A stretch of 64,000 nucleotides of DNA from Phycisphaeraceae bacterium (GCA_029260715.1 JAJDCS010000034.1:1-64000); one strand, 5' to 3'. Shown: positions 25,825-35,658, counted from the stretch's first letter. The notes: generated by a model not told the origin, from the letters alone. Numbers and translations are program-made.

Positions 25825-28755
25825 ATGGGTAGGCGGTTAACCATCATCATCGTGCTACTGGTCGGCGGGGCCGCCGCCGCCTCGTGGACGCTCAGCCGCT
25901 GGAGACAAGAGTCTTCCGCACAAGACCTCGCCGCCTACATCCAGCAGCTAAACTCCGCAAACCCCTTGATACGCTTGCGATCCGCCATCGGCGTGCTCGA
26001 GATCGACCCCACACACCCCGACGCTGAACTAATCGGAGCCGAGGCGCTGATCGAACTGAGCAGATTCCCAGAAGCCAAACGCGTCCTACTCGAACTGGAA
26101 GAAAAGAGCAGGCACACCCAGCGACACGCCCAGGTCCTGCTCCTGCACGCGAGAGCCTGCCTCGAAGAAGCCGCCGGCTTGGTCGCCGCCGGAACACCCC
26201 AGTCCGTCGAAGTCGCCGCCGCGCGGGTCGAGCCCCTGCTGGCCGAAGCCGACCAGATCTTCGATTCGCTCAAAGCAGACCCGCTCACAGACGCCGACGT
26301 CGCAAAGCTACGCGCCCAAAGCGCGTACCTCCAAACCGCGATGCTGCGACTGAAGCTACAAAGCCACCAGTCCGCATTCGCAGCCGCCGAGGCCGTGGGA
26401 TTTGAAAGCGACCAAACCAGAAAAATCAAAGCCACCACCGCAAAGCTAAACCACCAGATCCAGCAGCGCCAACAGACGCTGATCGACCTCTGCCGGCAAG
26501 CCGTGCAACTAGACCCACAAGACGCCGACACCAAGCGGCTGCTGTTCCTGATGTGGGTCGACGATCGCTCGTTCGACCGCGCCAGAATCGCCGCCATGGA
26601 CGTGGCACGCGTCTCGCCCCTCGACGCCTCGCTTGCCGGAAAAATCGCCAACGTCCTGCTCGACCTCGAAAGCCGATACCAGCAGCAAACCACAACACGC
26701 GACATTCAGATCGCCGCACAACTGCTCCAAAGAGACGACCTGACCAACACCGACCACATCGACTACCGCATCGCCATCGCCAGGCTCGCGCTGCTCGACG
26801 GGCAACCCGAACAGGCCCAGCAATTGACACAGCAGGTGCTGGCCAGGTTCCCAGGGCACCCACGGGCAATGTGCCTGCTCGCGCTCGCATTGGTCGATCA
26901 AGGACAACCCAAGCACGCCGTCGACCTGCTCAACCGCTTGAAAATGCGCGTCCATTCAGCAGAGATCTATTACACCCTCGGCCTGGCGCTGATCGACACC
27001 GGGCAAGCCGACCAAGGGCGGGAGATGCTCAGGCAGTGCATCGAGATCGAGCCCAACTATCTACCCGCCGTCGTCAAGCTCGCCGAATCACTCGCCGAAT
27101 CGGGCTTTATTATCGAAGCCGAGCCCGAAATCATCGCCGCCGTCGAGCTCAACCCCGACCACCCATGGGTCTTGAAGCTGCGACTCCACCTGCTGGCCGC
27201 CCAGATGGAGTATGCAACCTTCTCAGCCGTCTTCGCCAAGCAGATACCCCCCGACCTCTCCGTCTGGCAATGGCAGCACGTCGCGCTCGTCTCCGCTATG
27301 GTGCTAGGTGACACAAACCTCGTCGCCGAACTCAGCGAACAGCTCACCACACACGGCGTCGACAACCTATTGGCCATCGCGGTCCACTGCTGGCGGCGGG
27401 CCAACCCCGAAAACCGCATCGATGTCGCCGCCGTGACAATGCGCGTAATCCTAGAGAGGCTAGACGCCGACCCACTGGCCCGGCCCAACCCGCCGACCGT
27501 GCCGGTGATAGCGCTCTGGGATAACGACGCCACGCAAAAACAACAGTCACTGCTGCGGCGACCCTGTTTCCTGGAACAGCCCTACGACCAAACGCTGGCG
27601 CTGATCGAGTCGGCCTTGGAACGATGGGACAACCAGCCAGCCCTCTTGGACCTCGCGGCTCGCCTGTGTATCTGGACCAATCAACGCAACAGAGCCAGCG
27701 AATACCTCAGCCGCCTCGTGGACTCGGGCAACACCATGTCACCCACCGCCCAAGCGATGCTCACCGCCTACCTAGACAGCGGCGGCCCTCAAGCGCTCCT
27801 GCCGTTGGTGCCCCAAGACCCGCCCGACACGAACAACACCGACACACCCACGCTACGCATGCTGGCACTAGCCGCCACGCTCAACAAAGAAGACCGCCAA
27901 GCGACCCAAGCGGCACTCGCCGATTTGCTGGAACGCGTAAGCTGGTCCGAACAGCCCCTGCTCGTGGTCATGCAAGACGCCCTGGACCGCGGCAGCCCCG
28001 AGCAAGCCCAGCAGTGGATCGCGTTCGCCCAAGACATCAACCCCCGCATCGCCTTGCTGGCAAGGGCCATGCTCGACATCGTGTCGGGCCAACCGTTCGA
28101 CGCGCTGCACAACCTCAAAACGTTCTTACGCAACGAAGAGCGAGCCTCCGAGATCGGCCAGATCGCCACAGAGGCCTTGGCACGAACCAGCCTGCAACTC
28201 GGACAAGAAGACGTCGCCGTCGTCATGTTCGAGAACATGGCCCTGTCCAACCACGACGAAAAACAAGCGATGCGCCTCGCGTCCGTCGACATCCTGTTAG
28301 CCAAACACAGGATCAAAGAAGCCGTCGCGTCGCTAACCGTCATGCTCAACGACAAAGACCTGGCCCCAAGATGGCGAGACGCCGTGCTCGTCCGCGCCAG
28401 CTACGCCATGCGGCCCGATCAATTTCAGGCTTTACTCGATAAGCTGTTAAAATCACAAGAACAGGACCCATTGCTCATGCTATACCACGCGCAGAGCTTG
28501 GCAGATGAGGGCGACTTGGCGCAGGCCAGCCGCCTGTTCGACGACGTGTTGGAGACACACCCCGACGCGCCCCGGGCGCTGATGGCTGTGGCGAAACTGG
28601 CCGTCCGACAGGGCGACCTTGAACAAGCCAGACGGCTGTTCCGCTGGCTGATCAACCAAGGCGGACGCGCGGGCCAAGCAGCCAAAAAAGAGCTCGACCA
28701 ATTGAACCAAGACGCCACACAAGAAACAGGGTTCACGGTGGGGAGTATGCAATGA
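25825..28755 (+). CDS. Membrane-anchored TPR-repeat protein
   Basis: 976 residues, with a single N-terminal membrane anchor (LTIIIVLLVGGAAAASWTL, residues 4-22) and then almost continuous helical TPR-like repeats, e.g. LIRLRSAIGVLEIDPTHPDAE, SAEIYYTLGLALIDTGQADQGREMLRQCIEIEP and GDLEQARRLFRWLI. The bulk should sit in the periplasm as a scaffold. It belongs to the large TPR proteins that accompany exosortases, but I see no enzyme motif. It starts 24 bases after the exosortase gene and its TGA overlaps the next ATG, so it is part of the same operon. Confidence 0.85.
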   Translation: MGRRLTIIIVLLVGGAAAASWTLSRWRQESSAQDLAAYIQQLNSANPLIRLRSAIGVLEIDPTHPDAELIGAEALIELSRFPEAKRVLLELEEKSRHTQRHAQVLLLHARACLEEAAGLVAAGTPQSVEVAAARVEPLLAEADQIFDSLKADPLTDADVAKLRAQSAYLQTAMLRLKLQSHQSAFAAAEAVGFESDQTRKIKATTAKLNHQIQQRQQTLIDLCRQAVQLDPQDADTKRLLFLMWVDDRSFDRARIAAMDVARVSPLDASLAGKIANVLLDLESRYQQQTTTRDIQIAAQLLQRDDLTNTDHIDYRIAIARLALLDGQPEQAQQLTQQVLARFPGHPRAMCLLALALVDQGQPKHAVDLLNRLKMRVHSAEIYYTLGLALIDTGQADQGREMLRQCIEIEPNYLPAVVKLAESLAESGFIIEAEPEIIAAVELNPDHPWVLKLRLHLLAAQMEYATFSAVFAKQIPPDLSVWQWQHVALVSAMVLGDTNLVAELSEQLTTHGVDNLLAIAVHCWRRANPENRIDVAAVTMRVILERLDADPLARPNPPTVPVIALWDNDATQKQQSLLRRPCFLEQPYDQTLALIESALERWDNQPALLDLAARLCIWTNQRNRASEYLSRLVDSGNTMSPTAQAMLTAYLDSGGPQALLPLVPQDPPDTNNTDTPTLRMLALAATLNKEDRQATQAALADLLERVSWSEQPLLVVMQDALDRGSPEQAQQWIAFAQDINPRIALLARAMLDIVSGQPFDALHNLKTFLRNEERASEIGQIATEALARTSLQLGQEDVAVVMFENMALSNHDEKQAMRLASVDILLAKHRIKEAVASLTVMLNDKDLAPRWRDAVLVRASYAMRPDQFQALLDKLLKSQEQDPLLMLYHAQSLADEGDLAQASRLFDDVLETHPDAPRALMAVAKLAVRQGDLEQARRLFRWLINQGGRAGQAAKKELDQLNQDATQETGFTVGSMQ

Positions 28756-29753
28756 AGCGGCATCATCAGCCTACAACGCGTTGCCTAAGAAGCCCTAACA
28801 AAATGGGTGCCACACAGCACGCCCAAGGCTGCTGTGTGCGAAAACCAATTGGCCATCGAAGGCCAATCACTTGGCAAAGGCCCTTCCTGTTAGAAGCTCT
28901 AAGAGTCGTACTCACCGCCTGGGCGATCGCCGCCGCCTTCACGGGGCACCCCCAAAACGCCTGGGCGCAACAACCCCAAACCACTCCGGCGCTACCACCC
29001 GACACCTTTAGCCAAACCGTCGCCGACGTGCGAACCAGCATTGTCGCGATCGGGAGCTACTACTTTAAAGACGAGCCGACCGTCCAATACGTCGGCACGG
29101 GGTTTGTCATCAACGACGGTCTGTCAGCCGTCACCAACGCCCACGTGGTCGACGCGCTCAAAAAGAACGATCGGCTGACGCAGATGCGGGTCTTTTTCCC
29201 CGATGACAGGCCCGTGGACGGGCGGCGGGCAGAAGTGTGGGCTTATGATAAACTGCATGACATAGCAATCTTACGGTTCGAATCGCCCCGGGCCAAGACC
29301 ATGACGCTCCAAACCGCCCACGAACCGGCACAGGGCCTGGCGGTGGGGATCTTGGGATACCCCATCGGCCTAAAACTGGGGCTCGTACCCGCCGCCCACC
29401 GCGGCGTCGTCGCGGCCGTCGTTCCCGCTGTACTGCCACTACCCAAAGGAGCCAGGCTTACACCCGAACTGGCGGAGGCGATCCGGGAACCTTATAACTT
29501 GTACCAGCTTGATTTGGTCGTCTTCCCTGGCAACAGCGGAAGCCCCTTGTTTGATGTACGGGACGGCAGCGTGTATGGAATTATCAACAAAACACTAGCC
29601 ACCAGAACACGCGAGCACCTCTTATCAGCACCCAGCGGCATCGCTTACGCGGTGCCCGCGTACTGGATTAAACACTTGTCGGTTCGAGTCGCTTCAATGA
29701 CGGAAGACGATCGTCAAAAAGAACTTAAACGCTTAGGCCTCGTAGGAGATTAA
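28752..29753 (+). CDS. Exported trypsin-like serine protease (S1/DegP-like)
   Basis: Periplasmic or surface serine protease of 333 residues. The catalytic triad is visible: His131 in TNAHVVD, Asp170 in LHDIAILRF and Ser262 in FPGNSGSPLF. No PDZ domain follows. A hydrophobic segment (residues 46-65, then HPQNAWAQQ) looks like a signal peptide, but it starts unusually late because residues 19-30 are encoded by a GGGTGCCAC hairpin repeat (28805-28841). The ATG at 28752 overlaps the TPR stop; no good start lies between the repeat and the signal segment. It sits between two giant TPR genes in the exosortase locus, so it may process exported proteins or the TPR partners. Confidence 0.85.
   Translation: MKRHHQPTTRCLRSPNKMGATQHAQGCCVRKPIGHRRPITWQRPFLLEALRVVLTAWAIAAAFTGHPQNAWAQQPQTTPALPPDTFSQTVADVRTSIVAIGSYYFKDEPTVQYVGTGFVINDGLSAVTNAHVVDALKKNDRLTQMRVFFPDDRPVDGRRAEVWAYDKLHDIAILRFESPRAKTMTLQTAHEPAQGLAVGILGYPIGLKLGLVPAAHRGVVAAVVPAVLPLPKGARLTPELAEAIREPYNLYQLDLVVFPGNSGSPLFDVRDGSVYGIINKTLATRTREHLLSAPSGIAYAVPAYWIKHLSVRVASMTEDDRQKELKRLGLVGD
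28805..28841 (+). repeat. GGGTGCCAC hairpin repeat inside a coding region, copy 4
   Basis: CACACAGCAC...GCTGTGTGCG framed by GGGTGC, nearly the same as the copies at 18005 and 54344. Here it lies within the 5' part of the protease gene and is in frame without stops. Confidence 0.85.
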
Positions 29754-29754
29754 T

Positions 29755-32700
29755 ATGCGGGCAGGTTACCAATTAACCGTATTGGCATTCAGTTTCGTCT
29801 TGGCAGCGGCCGTGGGCTGTGGGGATAGCCCAGAGCTACGCATGCAACAGGCGCAGATCGCCATGACCAACGGCAGGCCGGATCAGGCGCTTAACCTCAT
29901 TAATTCAGTTTTACAAGAAAAACCAAACGACACCGCGGCGATGATCATCAAAGCCCGCGCCCAAATGTTGCTCGCCCACCTCGACGACAGCAAAAATACA
30001 CTCGATAAACTGCTCGAATCCAACCCCGATGACATCGAAACACGCAATCAAGTCATTGATTGGACATGGTTTAGAATTAGAAATGTCTTGAGCCAGTCAG
30101 ACTTCGCCACCGACCGCAAGCTACAGGCGCAATTCGATGAAGCCATGTCCATCGGGCAGGCACAAACAGAGTGGTTAGGCAGGCAGGGCGACGAAAAAGT
30201 CACCGAATCGCTCTTCTACCAGTCGAGGTACGCCACACTAGACGCACAGCGCCTCCGCAAGATGCTCGAGTCCATGGAGACCTCGCTCGACATCACCGAC
30301 GTCAATGGCAAAGACGGGAAAACCGACATTGTCGCCGCCCAGCTCCACGATCAGATCGACGACCGCCTCAACGACGCCATGCAACTGCTCAACGAGGTGA
30401 TCAGCCGCGACCCCAACCACACCCAGGCCTGCGAGACATACGCAAGCCTATTGGCCGATCGGAAGTATTGGTCGGAACTGTGGGAGTTGATCCAACGCGT
30501 CAGCCAAGCCAAAGAGCTGCCCGTCTCCACCGCCGAACGCCTGGTCACCGCTTCGCTGATGATGCCCGATACCGAGCAGCCCAAAGAAGCCCGCCTCGAC
30601 GCCAGTTGGCACATCCTCTCAATCGTCAAAAAATCGCACCAAGACTCGCCGCGGTGGAAGATCACAAGCGCTCGCCTGCACCTGTTCGCAGGCGAGTGGG
30701 AGAAAGCACAGCCGCTGCTCGAAGGCGCCCTGAAATCAGACCCGAGCAATATAGAAGCGCAGTACTTCTTAGCTCAAAGCCTCTACGGGCTACAGAAATA
30801 CCCCGCCGCAAAAGCCATACTCGAAAAACTCAGCACCAAAGCACCCCGGTCGTCACTGATACAAACGCTATACGGGCTCGTGCTCATGCAGACAAAAGAC
30901 AGCGTGCTCGCCAAAGAAGCGCTACGCAGAGCCACCGAACTAAACCCCGACGACTCCGTCGCGCGCGAAGCGTTCCTAGCGCTCATGGCTGAAGAGGGCC
31001 ACATCGAAGAAGCCCAGGACGATATCGACGCCTACCTCAAAAGAAACCCCGCCGATCCACGCGCGATCCGCTTCAAGATGCAGTTCGAGCAGTCACACGG
31101 GCGGCACGGCGAAGTGGTCAAGCTGCTCGAACGCGTCGAGGGGCTGTCACCACTAGCGGACGACCACCTGCGGGTCCTCATCGACGGGTACCTGATGGTC
31201 CAGGACTTCGAAAAAGCACAGCAATACGCCAGGCTGCTCGTCAAACGCCGACCCGACGCCTTGGAATCACACATGCAGCTAGCCCAGGCTATGCTCATGC
31301 AGGGCAAAGACGAACAGGTCAAGCAGATGCTCGCCGAGCTGCGTGACCAGTTCCCAGACGCCGCCAACATCAACCAGATGCTCGGAAGCCTCTACCTGCA
31401 GCGGCAGTCTTACGACCGCGCCGTCGACCTGCTCCAGAGCGTCGTCGAGCAAGAGCCCAACAACACCAACGCACGCATACTCCTCGCCCAAGGGTTTGCA
31501 AGCCTGTCCATGATCGAGGAAGCCATCGAGCAACTCGACCGCGTGATCGAGCAAGACCCCCAGGAAGTCCGGGCACACGCCCTGGCCGCCAGGATCGCAC
31601 AGTTCGCCGGCAGGACCGCCAAAGCCAATGAACACCTCGCCCAGATCGACGAAAACAGGATCAACGAGCTCGTCAGCCCCGCGCTGCTCGCTCAGATCAA
31701 GCTACGCAAAGGCGAGATCGACGAAGCCGCCGCCATCTGCAACCGCGCCGTCGCCTCGGGCAACACCGACCCCGTGTTGCGGATGCTCATGGCCGGAATC
31801 TACATCAAGAAAAACGACCTCGAACAGGCCGAAAACAACCTGCTGGCGCTCGTCAAAACCCAACCCAACAACATCCAGGCCTACTCACTGCTGAGCCGGT
31901 TTTACCTGGAGCAGAACAGCGTGGACAAAGGCCTGGTCGAGATGACCCACCTCCAATCCATGAACGAGCCGCTCGCACGCCTCAGCCAGGCCTCACTGCT
32001 ACAGGGATCGGGGCGACCGGTAGAAGCCCTGGCCAGGCTAGAGCCGATCTTCGCGCCGCTCATCCGCGACCGCTCGCAATACGCCTTGATGATCGCCGAC
32101 GCCATGGCCAGGCTCCACGTGTCGCAAGGGAACACTACAGCCGCACACGCCGTCTACGAAGCACTCGCCGACGCCGACCTCCGCGCCAACGAAGCCAAAA
32201 TGCGGCAGATCGACCTGATATCCAGGACGCAACCCGTCGAAGATACCGTCGACGCGCTGGACAAGTTGGCAGGCGAGATCACGCCCGATCAGCGGAACCT
32301 CCGCTATAACCTGCTCGCACGCTACAAAGCCATGAACCAGCACGCACGCGGCGTGGCGCTGCTCGACGAGTGGCTCACGCTCGAGCCCGATCACCCGTCA
32401 CTGCTGCGGTGGAAGGGCGAGCTCCTCTCGGCCACGGGCCAACACGCCGACGCCATCGAAGCCTTTAACATGGCGATCAACGCCGCGCCCGAAAACACCG
32501 CGCTGCGGCTGCTGCTCGCACAAGAGCACGTCGCCAACTACGACTACCCCAAAGCCGAAAAAACACTCCTAGACGCCACCGAAATCGACAGCGGCGCCAA
32601 AATTGTCGCGCTGGCGTCGCTGGGCAGGATGTTCCTAGCCATCGGACTCAACCGCCAAGCAGCCGAAACCTTCCAAGAGCTGGAACGCTTCGGCAGACCA

Positions 32701-34215
32701 AGCGACCCACGCGTCATCTACGCCATGGGCCAAGCCTACGCCGCCCTGAAAATGGACGACCTGGCACGCCAGCGACTCGAAGAGGTGCCCACCTTTGCCC
32801 CGCAATACGGCCAGGCGCAGTTCCTGTTAGCCAGGATCGATCAGAACCAAGGGCGGGTCAACGAAGCCAAGCAACGCCTCGAAAGCCTCGTCCGAAACCC
32901 ACGCACCGCCACCATCGCCGCCAAGGAACTCCTGGCCCTAAGCCTAGAGAACAGACAAGCCGAAGACCTCATCCAATGGAGCGACGACGCGCTACGCATC
33001 GAGTCGCTCTCGGCCCCCATCCGGTTGAGTTGGCTAAATATCCGCGTCAAGCTCGCCTCCAACGCCAAGGACTGGTCCGAAACACTCGACACCATCGAGC
33101 AGATGTGTGAGCTCAGCCCACAAACGCTCGAACTGTTCGCCGCGCGTATCCTGGTCATGACCCACCTCAACCGCAACGAGCAAGCACGCCGGCTGTATCT
33201 CACCACGCCCGGACTGGCTCAGTCGCCGTTCGGGCCCACCGTGGCGGTGCTCGTGGGAGAAAAAATACCGCCGTCGTCGCCCGAGCGGTCGCGATTCGCC
33301 GTATACCTCGAAGCACTGGCCATGGGCGATATCGACGCCGCTCGCTCTGCCGCCGATTCGCTGCCACCCATGCGCACGGTTTACCGCTCCGACCTGTTGG
33401 CCATCCTCGACCGGTCAGACGTCAAGTCACAAGCCATCTCCAACGCCGCGCGCCAGCTTGTCGCCGCGTTCCTTGCCCTGAACACAGGCCTGCCCCAACT
33501 CGCCATCGAATTGACCGAGCAAGTCAGCGCCAAAACACCCTCGCTAATCCCCGCTCACGCCATGCTCGCCGAAGCCTTGCACAAGGCCACAGGCTCACTC
33601 GACAAAGCCACCGCGGTCCTGAAAGGCGCCCCGGGCAGCGCGCTGGCTATCTATATTAAAGCCTACGAAAAAACACAATCCGGGGACTACGCAGGCTCCG
33701 CTGAACAACTCAGCCAATTGCTGGAAAAAGAGCCGGGCAACTACCTGATCCGCTACGAATACACACAACGATTGCAACTCGCCGGGCAAATCGACAAAGC
33801 CATCGCCAACCTCACTGAGAGCCTAAAAAGCAACAGCCCCATGGCCGTGGCGGAACGCAATGACTTGGCCTACCTGCTGGCTGAAAACCACCCCGATCGC
33901 TTGGATGATGCGTATGCCATGATCCAAAAAGCCATTACAGACGCGCCAAACGTCGCGGCCTTCCTCGACACGCTCGGCTGGATCGAGCACCTCAAAGGTT
34001 CAAACCAAGAGGCCCTCCAACACCTCAGTCAGGCGGTCGCTTTCCTAAAGCAATTGCCAGCCCTGCATTACCACCTGGGAGCGGTATACGCGGGCTTGGG
34101 AAATAACGACTGGGCTCGCTACCATCTCCAGGAAGCAGCCGCCAGCACACAAGACAGCCCCGACGTGATGAAAGCCAAAACGTTGCTCAAAAATCTAACG
34201 GAACAGTTAAAATAG
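29755..34215 (+). CDS. Giant TPR-repeat lipoprotein, PrsT-like (PEP-CTERM system)
   Basis: 1486 residues. The signal peptide ends in the lipobox AAVGC with Cys22, so the protein is probably lipid-anchored. The rest is a long array of tetratricopeptide repeats, for example GRPDQALNLINSVLQEKPND, RAVDLLQSVVEQEPNNTNAR and EAIEQLDRVIEQDPQEVRAH. This matches the PEP-CTERM-system TPR lipoprotein group (PrsT), though it is longer than I recall for that family. It probably acts as a scaffold for polysaccharide or protein export at the outer membrane. It starts 1 base after the protease stop and is the last gene before the PEP-CTERM substrate. Confidence 0.87.
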   Translation: MRAGYQLTVLAFSFVLAAAVGCGDSPELRMQQAQIAMTNGRPDQALNLINSVLQEKPNDTAAMIIKARAQMLLAHLDDSKNTLDKLLESNPDDIETRNQVIDWTWFRIRNVLSQSDFATDRKLQAQFDEAMSIGQAQTEWLGRQGDEKVTESLFYQSRYATLDAQRLRKMLESMETSLDITDVNGKDGKTDIVAAQLHDQIDDRLNDAMQLLNEVISRDPNHTQACETYASLLADRKYWSELWELIQRVSQAKELPVSTAERLVTASLMMPDTEQPKEARLDASWHILSIVKKSHQDSPRWKITSARLHLFAGEWEKAQPLLEGALKSDPSNIEAQYFLAQSLYGLQKYPAAKAILEKLSTKAPRSSLIQTLYGLVLMQTKDSVLAKEALRRATELNPDDSVAREAFLALMAEEGHIEEAQDDIDAYLKRNPADPRAIRFKMQFEQSHGRHGEVVKLLERVEGLSPLADDHLRVLIDGYLMVQDFEKAQQYARLLVKRRPDALESHMQLAQAMLMQGKDEQVKQMLAELRDQFPDAANINQMLGSLYLQRQSYDRAVDLLQSVVEQEPNNTNARILLAQGFASLSMIEEAIEQLDRVIEQDPQEVRAHALAARIAQFAGRTAKANEHLAQIDENRINELVSPALLAQIKLRKGEIDEAAAICNRAVASGNTDPVLRMLMAGIYIKKNDLEQAENNLLALVKTQPNNIQAYSLLSRFYLEQNSVDKGLVEMTHLQSMNEPLARLSQASLLQGSGRPVEALARLEPIFAPLIRDRSQYALMIADAMARLHVSQGNTTAAHAVYEALADADLRANEAKMRQIDLISRTQPVEDTVDALDKLAGEITPDQRNLRYNLLARYKAMNQHARGVALLDEWLTLEPDHPSLLRWKGELLSATGQHADAIEAFNMAINAAPENTALRLLLAQEHVANYDYPKAEKTLLDATEIDSGAKIVALASLGRMFLAIGLNRQAAETFQELERFGRPSDPRVIYAMGQAYAALKMDDLARQRLEEVPTFAPQYGQAQFLLARIDQNQGRVNEAKQRLESLVRNPRTATIAAKELLALSLENRQAEDLIQWSDDALRIESLSAPIRLSWLNIRVKLASNAKDWSETLDTIEQMCELSPQTLELFAARILVMTHLNRNEQARRLYLTTPGLAQSPFGPTVAVLVGEKIPPSSPERSRFAVYLEALAMGDIDAARSAADSLPPMRTVYRSDLLAILDRSDVKSQAISNAARQLVAAFLALNTGLPQLAIELTEQVSAKTPSLIPAHAMLAEALHKATGSLDKATAVLKGAPGSALAIYIKAYEKTQSGDYAGSAEQLSQLLEKEPGNYLIRYEYTQRLQLAGQIDKAIANLTESLKSNSPMAVAERNDLAYLLAENHPDRLDDAYAMIQKAITDAPNVAAFLDTLGWIEHLKGSNQEALQHLSQAVAFLKQLPALHYHLGAVYAGLGNNDWARYHLQEAAASTQDSPDVMKAKTLLKNLTEQLK

Positions 34216-34280
34216 GTAATTTTCAGCCCTGTATTTTTGACTTTTTTTCAAAAAAATCCCGGTTTTCGCGAACAACCCCC

Positions 34281-34309
34281 TTGCATTTATTATCAGATGC
34301 GTGTAAAGT
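34281..34309 (+). promoter_or_regulatory. Candidate sigma-70-type promoter
   Basis: TTGCAT (34281-34286), a 17-base spacer and TAAAGT (34304-34309). The spacing is ideal, while both boxes are only partial matches. It would drive the PEP-CTERM gene with a leader of about 280 bases. Confidence 0.4.
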
Positions 34310-34531
34310 AGTAGTGAAGTTCATCTCCATGCACCCGCATGGGCGTGAGAGGATATGTAAACAGAGACGGAAAGAAGAGCGAAGAGCTCATATCTAGAGT
34401 TTGGAGTGGATGGCGAATATTGTTTCGACGGTTGAAACTGTGAGGTAGTATCGTTAACTACTACATAAACAGTTGAACACGGGAACGGTTTGTAAGTAAG
34501 TTCAGAATATCAGCAACCGGTACATCGTTTT

Positions 34532-34575
34532 GTCCGGAACGGTGGCTGGGGAAAAAGGTTCCGGACATTTTTATT
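34532..34575 (+). promoter_or_regulatory. Leader hairpin before the PEP-CTERM gene (possible attenuator)
   Basis: GTCCGGAAC (34532-34540) and GTTCCGGAC (34558-34566) form a perfect 9 bp stem around 17 bases, followed by ATTTTTATT. It lies just before the RBS (AAAGGAG) of the gene at 34598, so it could terminate transcription or protect the mRNA end. Confidence 0.5.
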
Positions 34576-34597
34576 CCGAAAGGAAAGGAGACGCAAA

Positions 34598-35545
34598 ATG
34601 GCGAAGAGCAAAGTACTAACTGGAATGGTGGCCGTGGCTGCAGCAGGGGTGCTGTCGTCAGTAGCAATGGCGGCCCCGAACCCGTTGATTAACGGGATCA
34701 ACAACCGCCTAGACTACAACAACTGGGAATTCGGTGTGACCGACACCAACGGCAACGGTGCCTTGGATGTGGGTGACGAGCTGACCGGCGTGCTGCAAGT
34801 TCAGGACATCGGTATCGACGCTGGTGGCCCCGTGGTCACCGACACCCTGGTGTCCCCAAGGTCAATCTTGGGCATCTTTAGGCAAGAAGTGCTTGCCGTC
34901 AACGTTGTCGCTCCTGGTGCGATTTCCGAAGTCATTTTTGGGCCCAGCAGCGGCTCATGGGCAACGGACCTGGGGCTGCCCGCCGAGACCGTCATCGCGC
35001 TGTGGAACAACCCACTCCGCAATCCCCTGGCCCCCGGCTTCCCCAGTGGCGTTTTCGCCGCTGACGTTGCCGACGCCAGCACCGGCGACCTGATCGGTGC
35101 GTTTGGTTTCAGCGATCTCGATGGCAGCGGTGACTTCACCGGCACCGACGGCGAAGGTTTCTTCATCGCCACCGGCCCGGACCCCGCGTCAATCGTCCTC
35201 CCTGGAACGGCTAACTTCGTGTACGGCCTGCACCTTCTGCAGAGCGATGATCCTTTCTTCGCCGGCCAGATCGTTGCACAGATCAACCCGTACATCCCGA
35301 TCCTGGGTTCGCCCACAACGGCTGCTCTTCAAGTCGCTGGCAACCTGTACGACATCGTCGGACGCGGTCAAGCCAATGCGATCCTCTCGGGTCAGCCTCT
35401 GTTCGGGTCAGACTACACACTGTTTAGTCAGGACCCCGCTCTGATCGACCTCTTGGGTGTTGTGCCCGAGCCGATCACCGGCACAATGGGCCTGATGGGC
35501 CTCGGTGCTCTGGGCATGATCGCCCGTCGCCGTCGGATTGCGTAA
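34598..35545 (+). CDS. PEP-CTERM exported protein, likely substrate of the local exosortase
   Basis: 315 residues, with signal peptide (LTGMVAVAAAGVLSSVAMA, then APNPLINGI), a mature part with no domain I recognise (Gly, Asp and Leu rich, with DTNGNGALDVGDEL resembling a calcium-binding dockerin-type loop), and a C-terminus VVPEPITGTMGLMGLGALGM plus RRRR. That is a full PEP-CTERM signal: PEP, a hydrophobic helix, then an Arg cluster. AAAGGAG precedes the ATG, a structured leader lies upstream and a strong terminator follows, which suggests high and separate expression. Codons are more even than in the operon upstream. Its place at the end of the exosortase locus suggests it is the dedicated substrate. 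Confidence 0.87.
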   Translation: MAKSKVLTGMVAVAAAGVLSSVAMAAPNPLINGINNRLDYNNWEFGVTDTNGNGALDVGDELTGVLQVQDIGIDAGGPVVTDTLVSPRSILGIFRQEVLAVNVVAPGAISEVIFGPSSGSWATDLGLPAETVIALWNNPLRNPLAPGFPSGVFAADVADASTGDLIGAFGFSDLDGSGDFTGTDGEGFFIATGPDPASIVLPGTANFVYGLHLLQSDDPFFAGQIVAQINPYIPILGSPTTAALQVAGNLYDIVGRGQANAILSGQPLFGSDYTLFSQDPALIDLLGVVPEPITGTMGLMGLGALGMIARRRRIA

Positions 35546-35572
35546 GACGACACAATCCTAAAGCTAGTTTTC

Positions 35573-35605
35573 AAAACCCCCTGGGCAACCAGGGGGTTTT
35601 TTTAT
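35573..35605 (+). terminator. Rho-independent terminator
   Basis: AAAACCCCCTGG, GCAA and CCAGGGGGTTTT (35573-35600) form a perfect 12 bp stem followed by more T residues. It ends the PEP-CTERM gene transcript. Confidence 0.92.
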
Positions 35606-35658
35606 GCCCAGCAACAACCCAAGGCCGTCAACCCACAGACGCCCGTGATCGGGGGCGC

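Larger units (their letters stand above)
34216..34597 (+). other. Leader and upstream region of the PEP-CTERM gene at 34598
   Basis: 382 bases without a gene and with much less C bias than the coding DNA around it. It holds a candidate promoter (34281-34309) and a long leader ending in a hairpin (34532-34566), which fits a separately expressed substrate gene. Confidence 0.6.
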
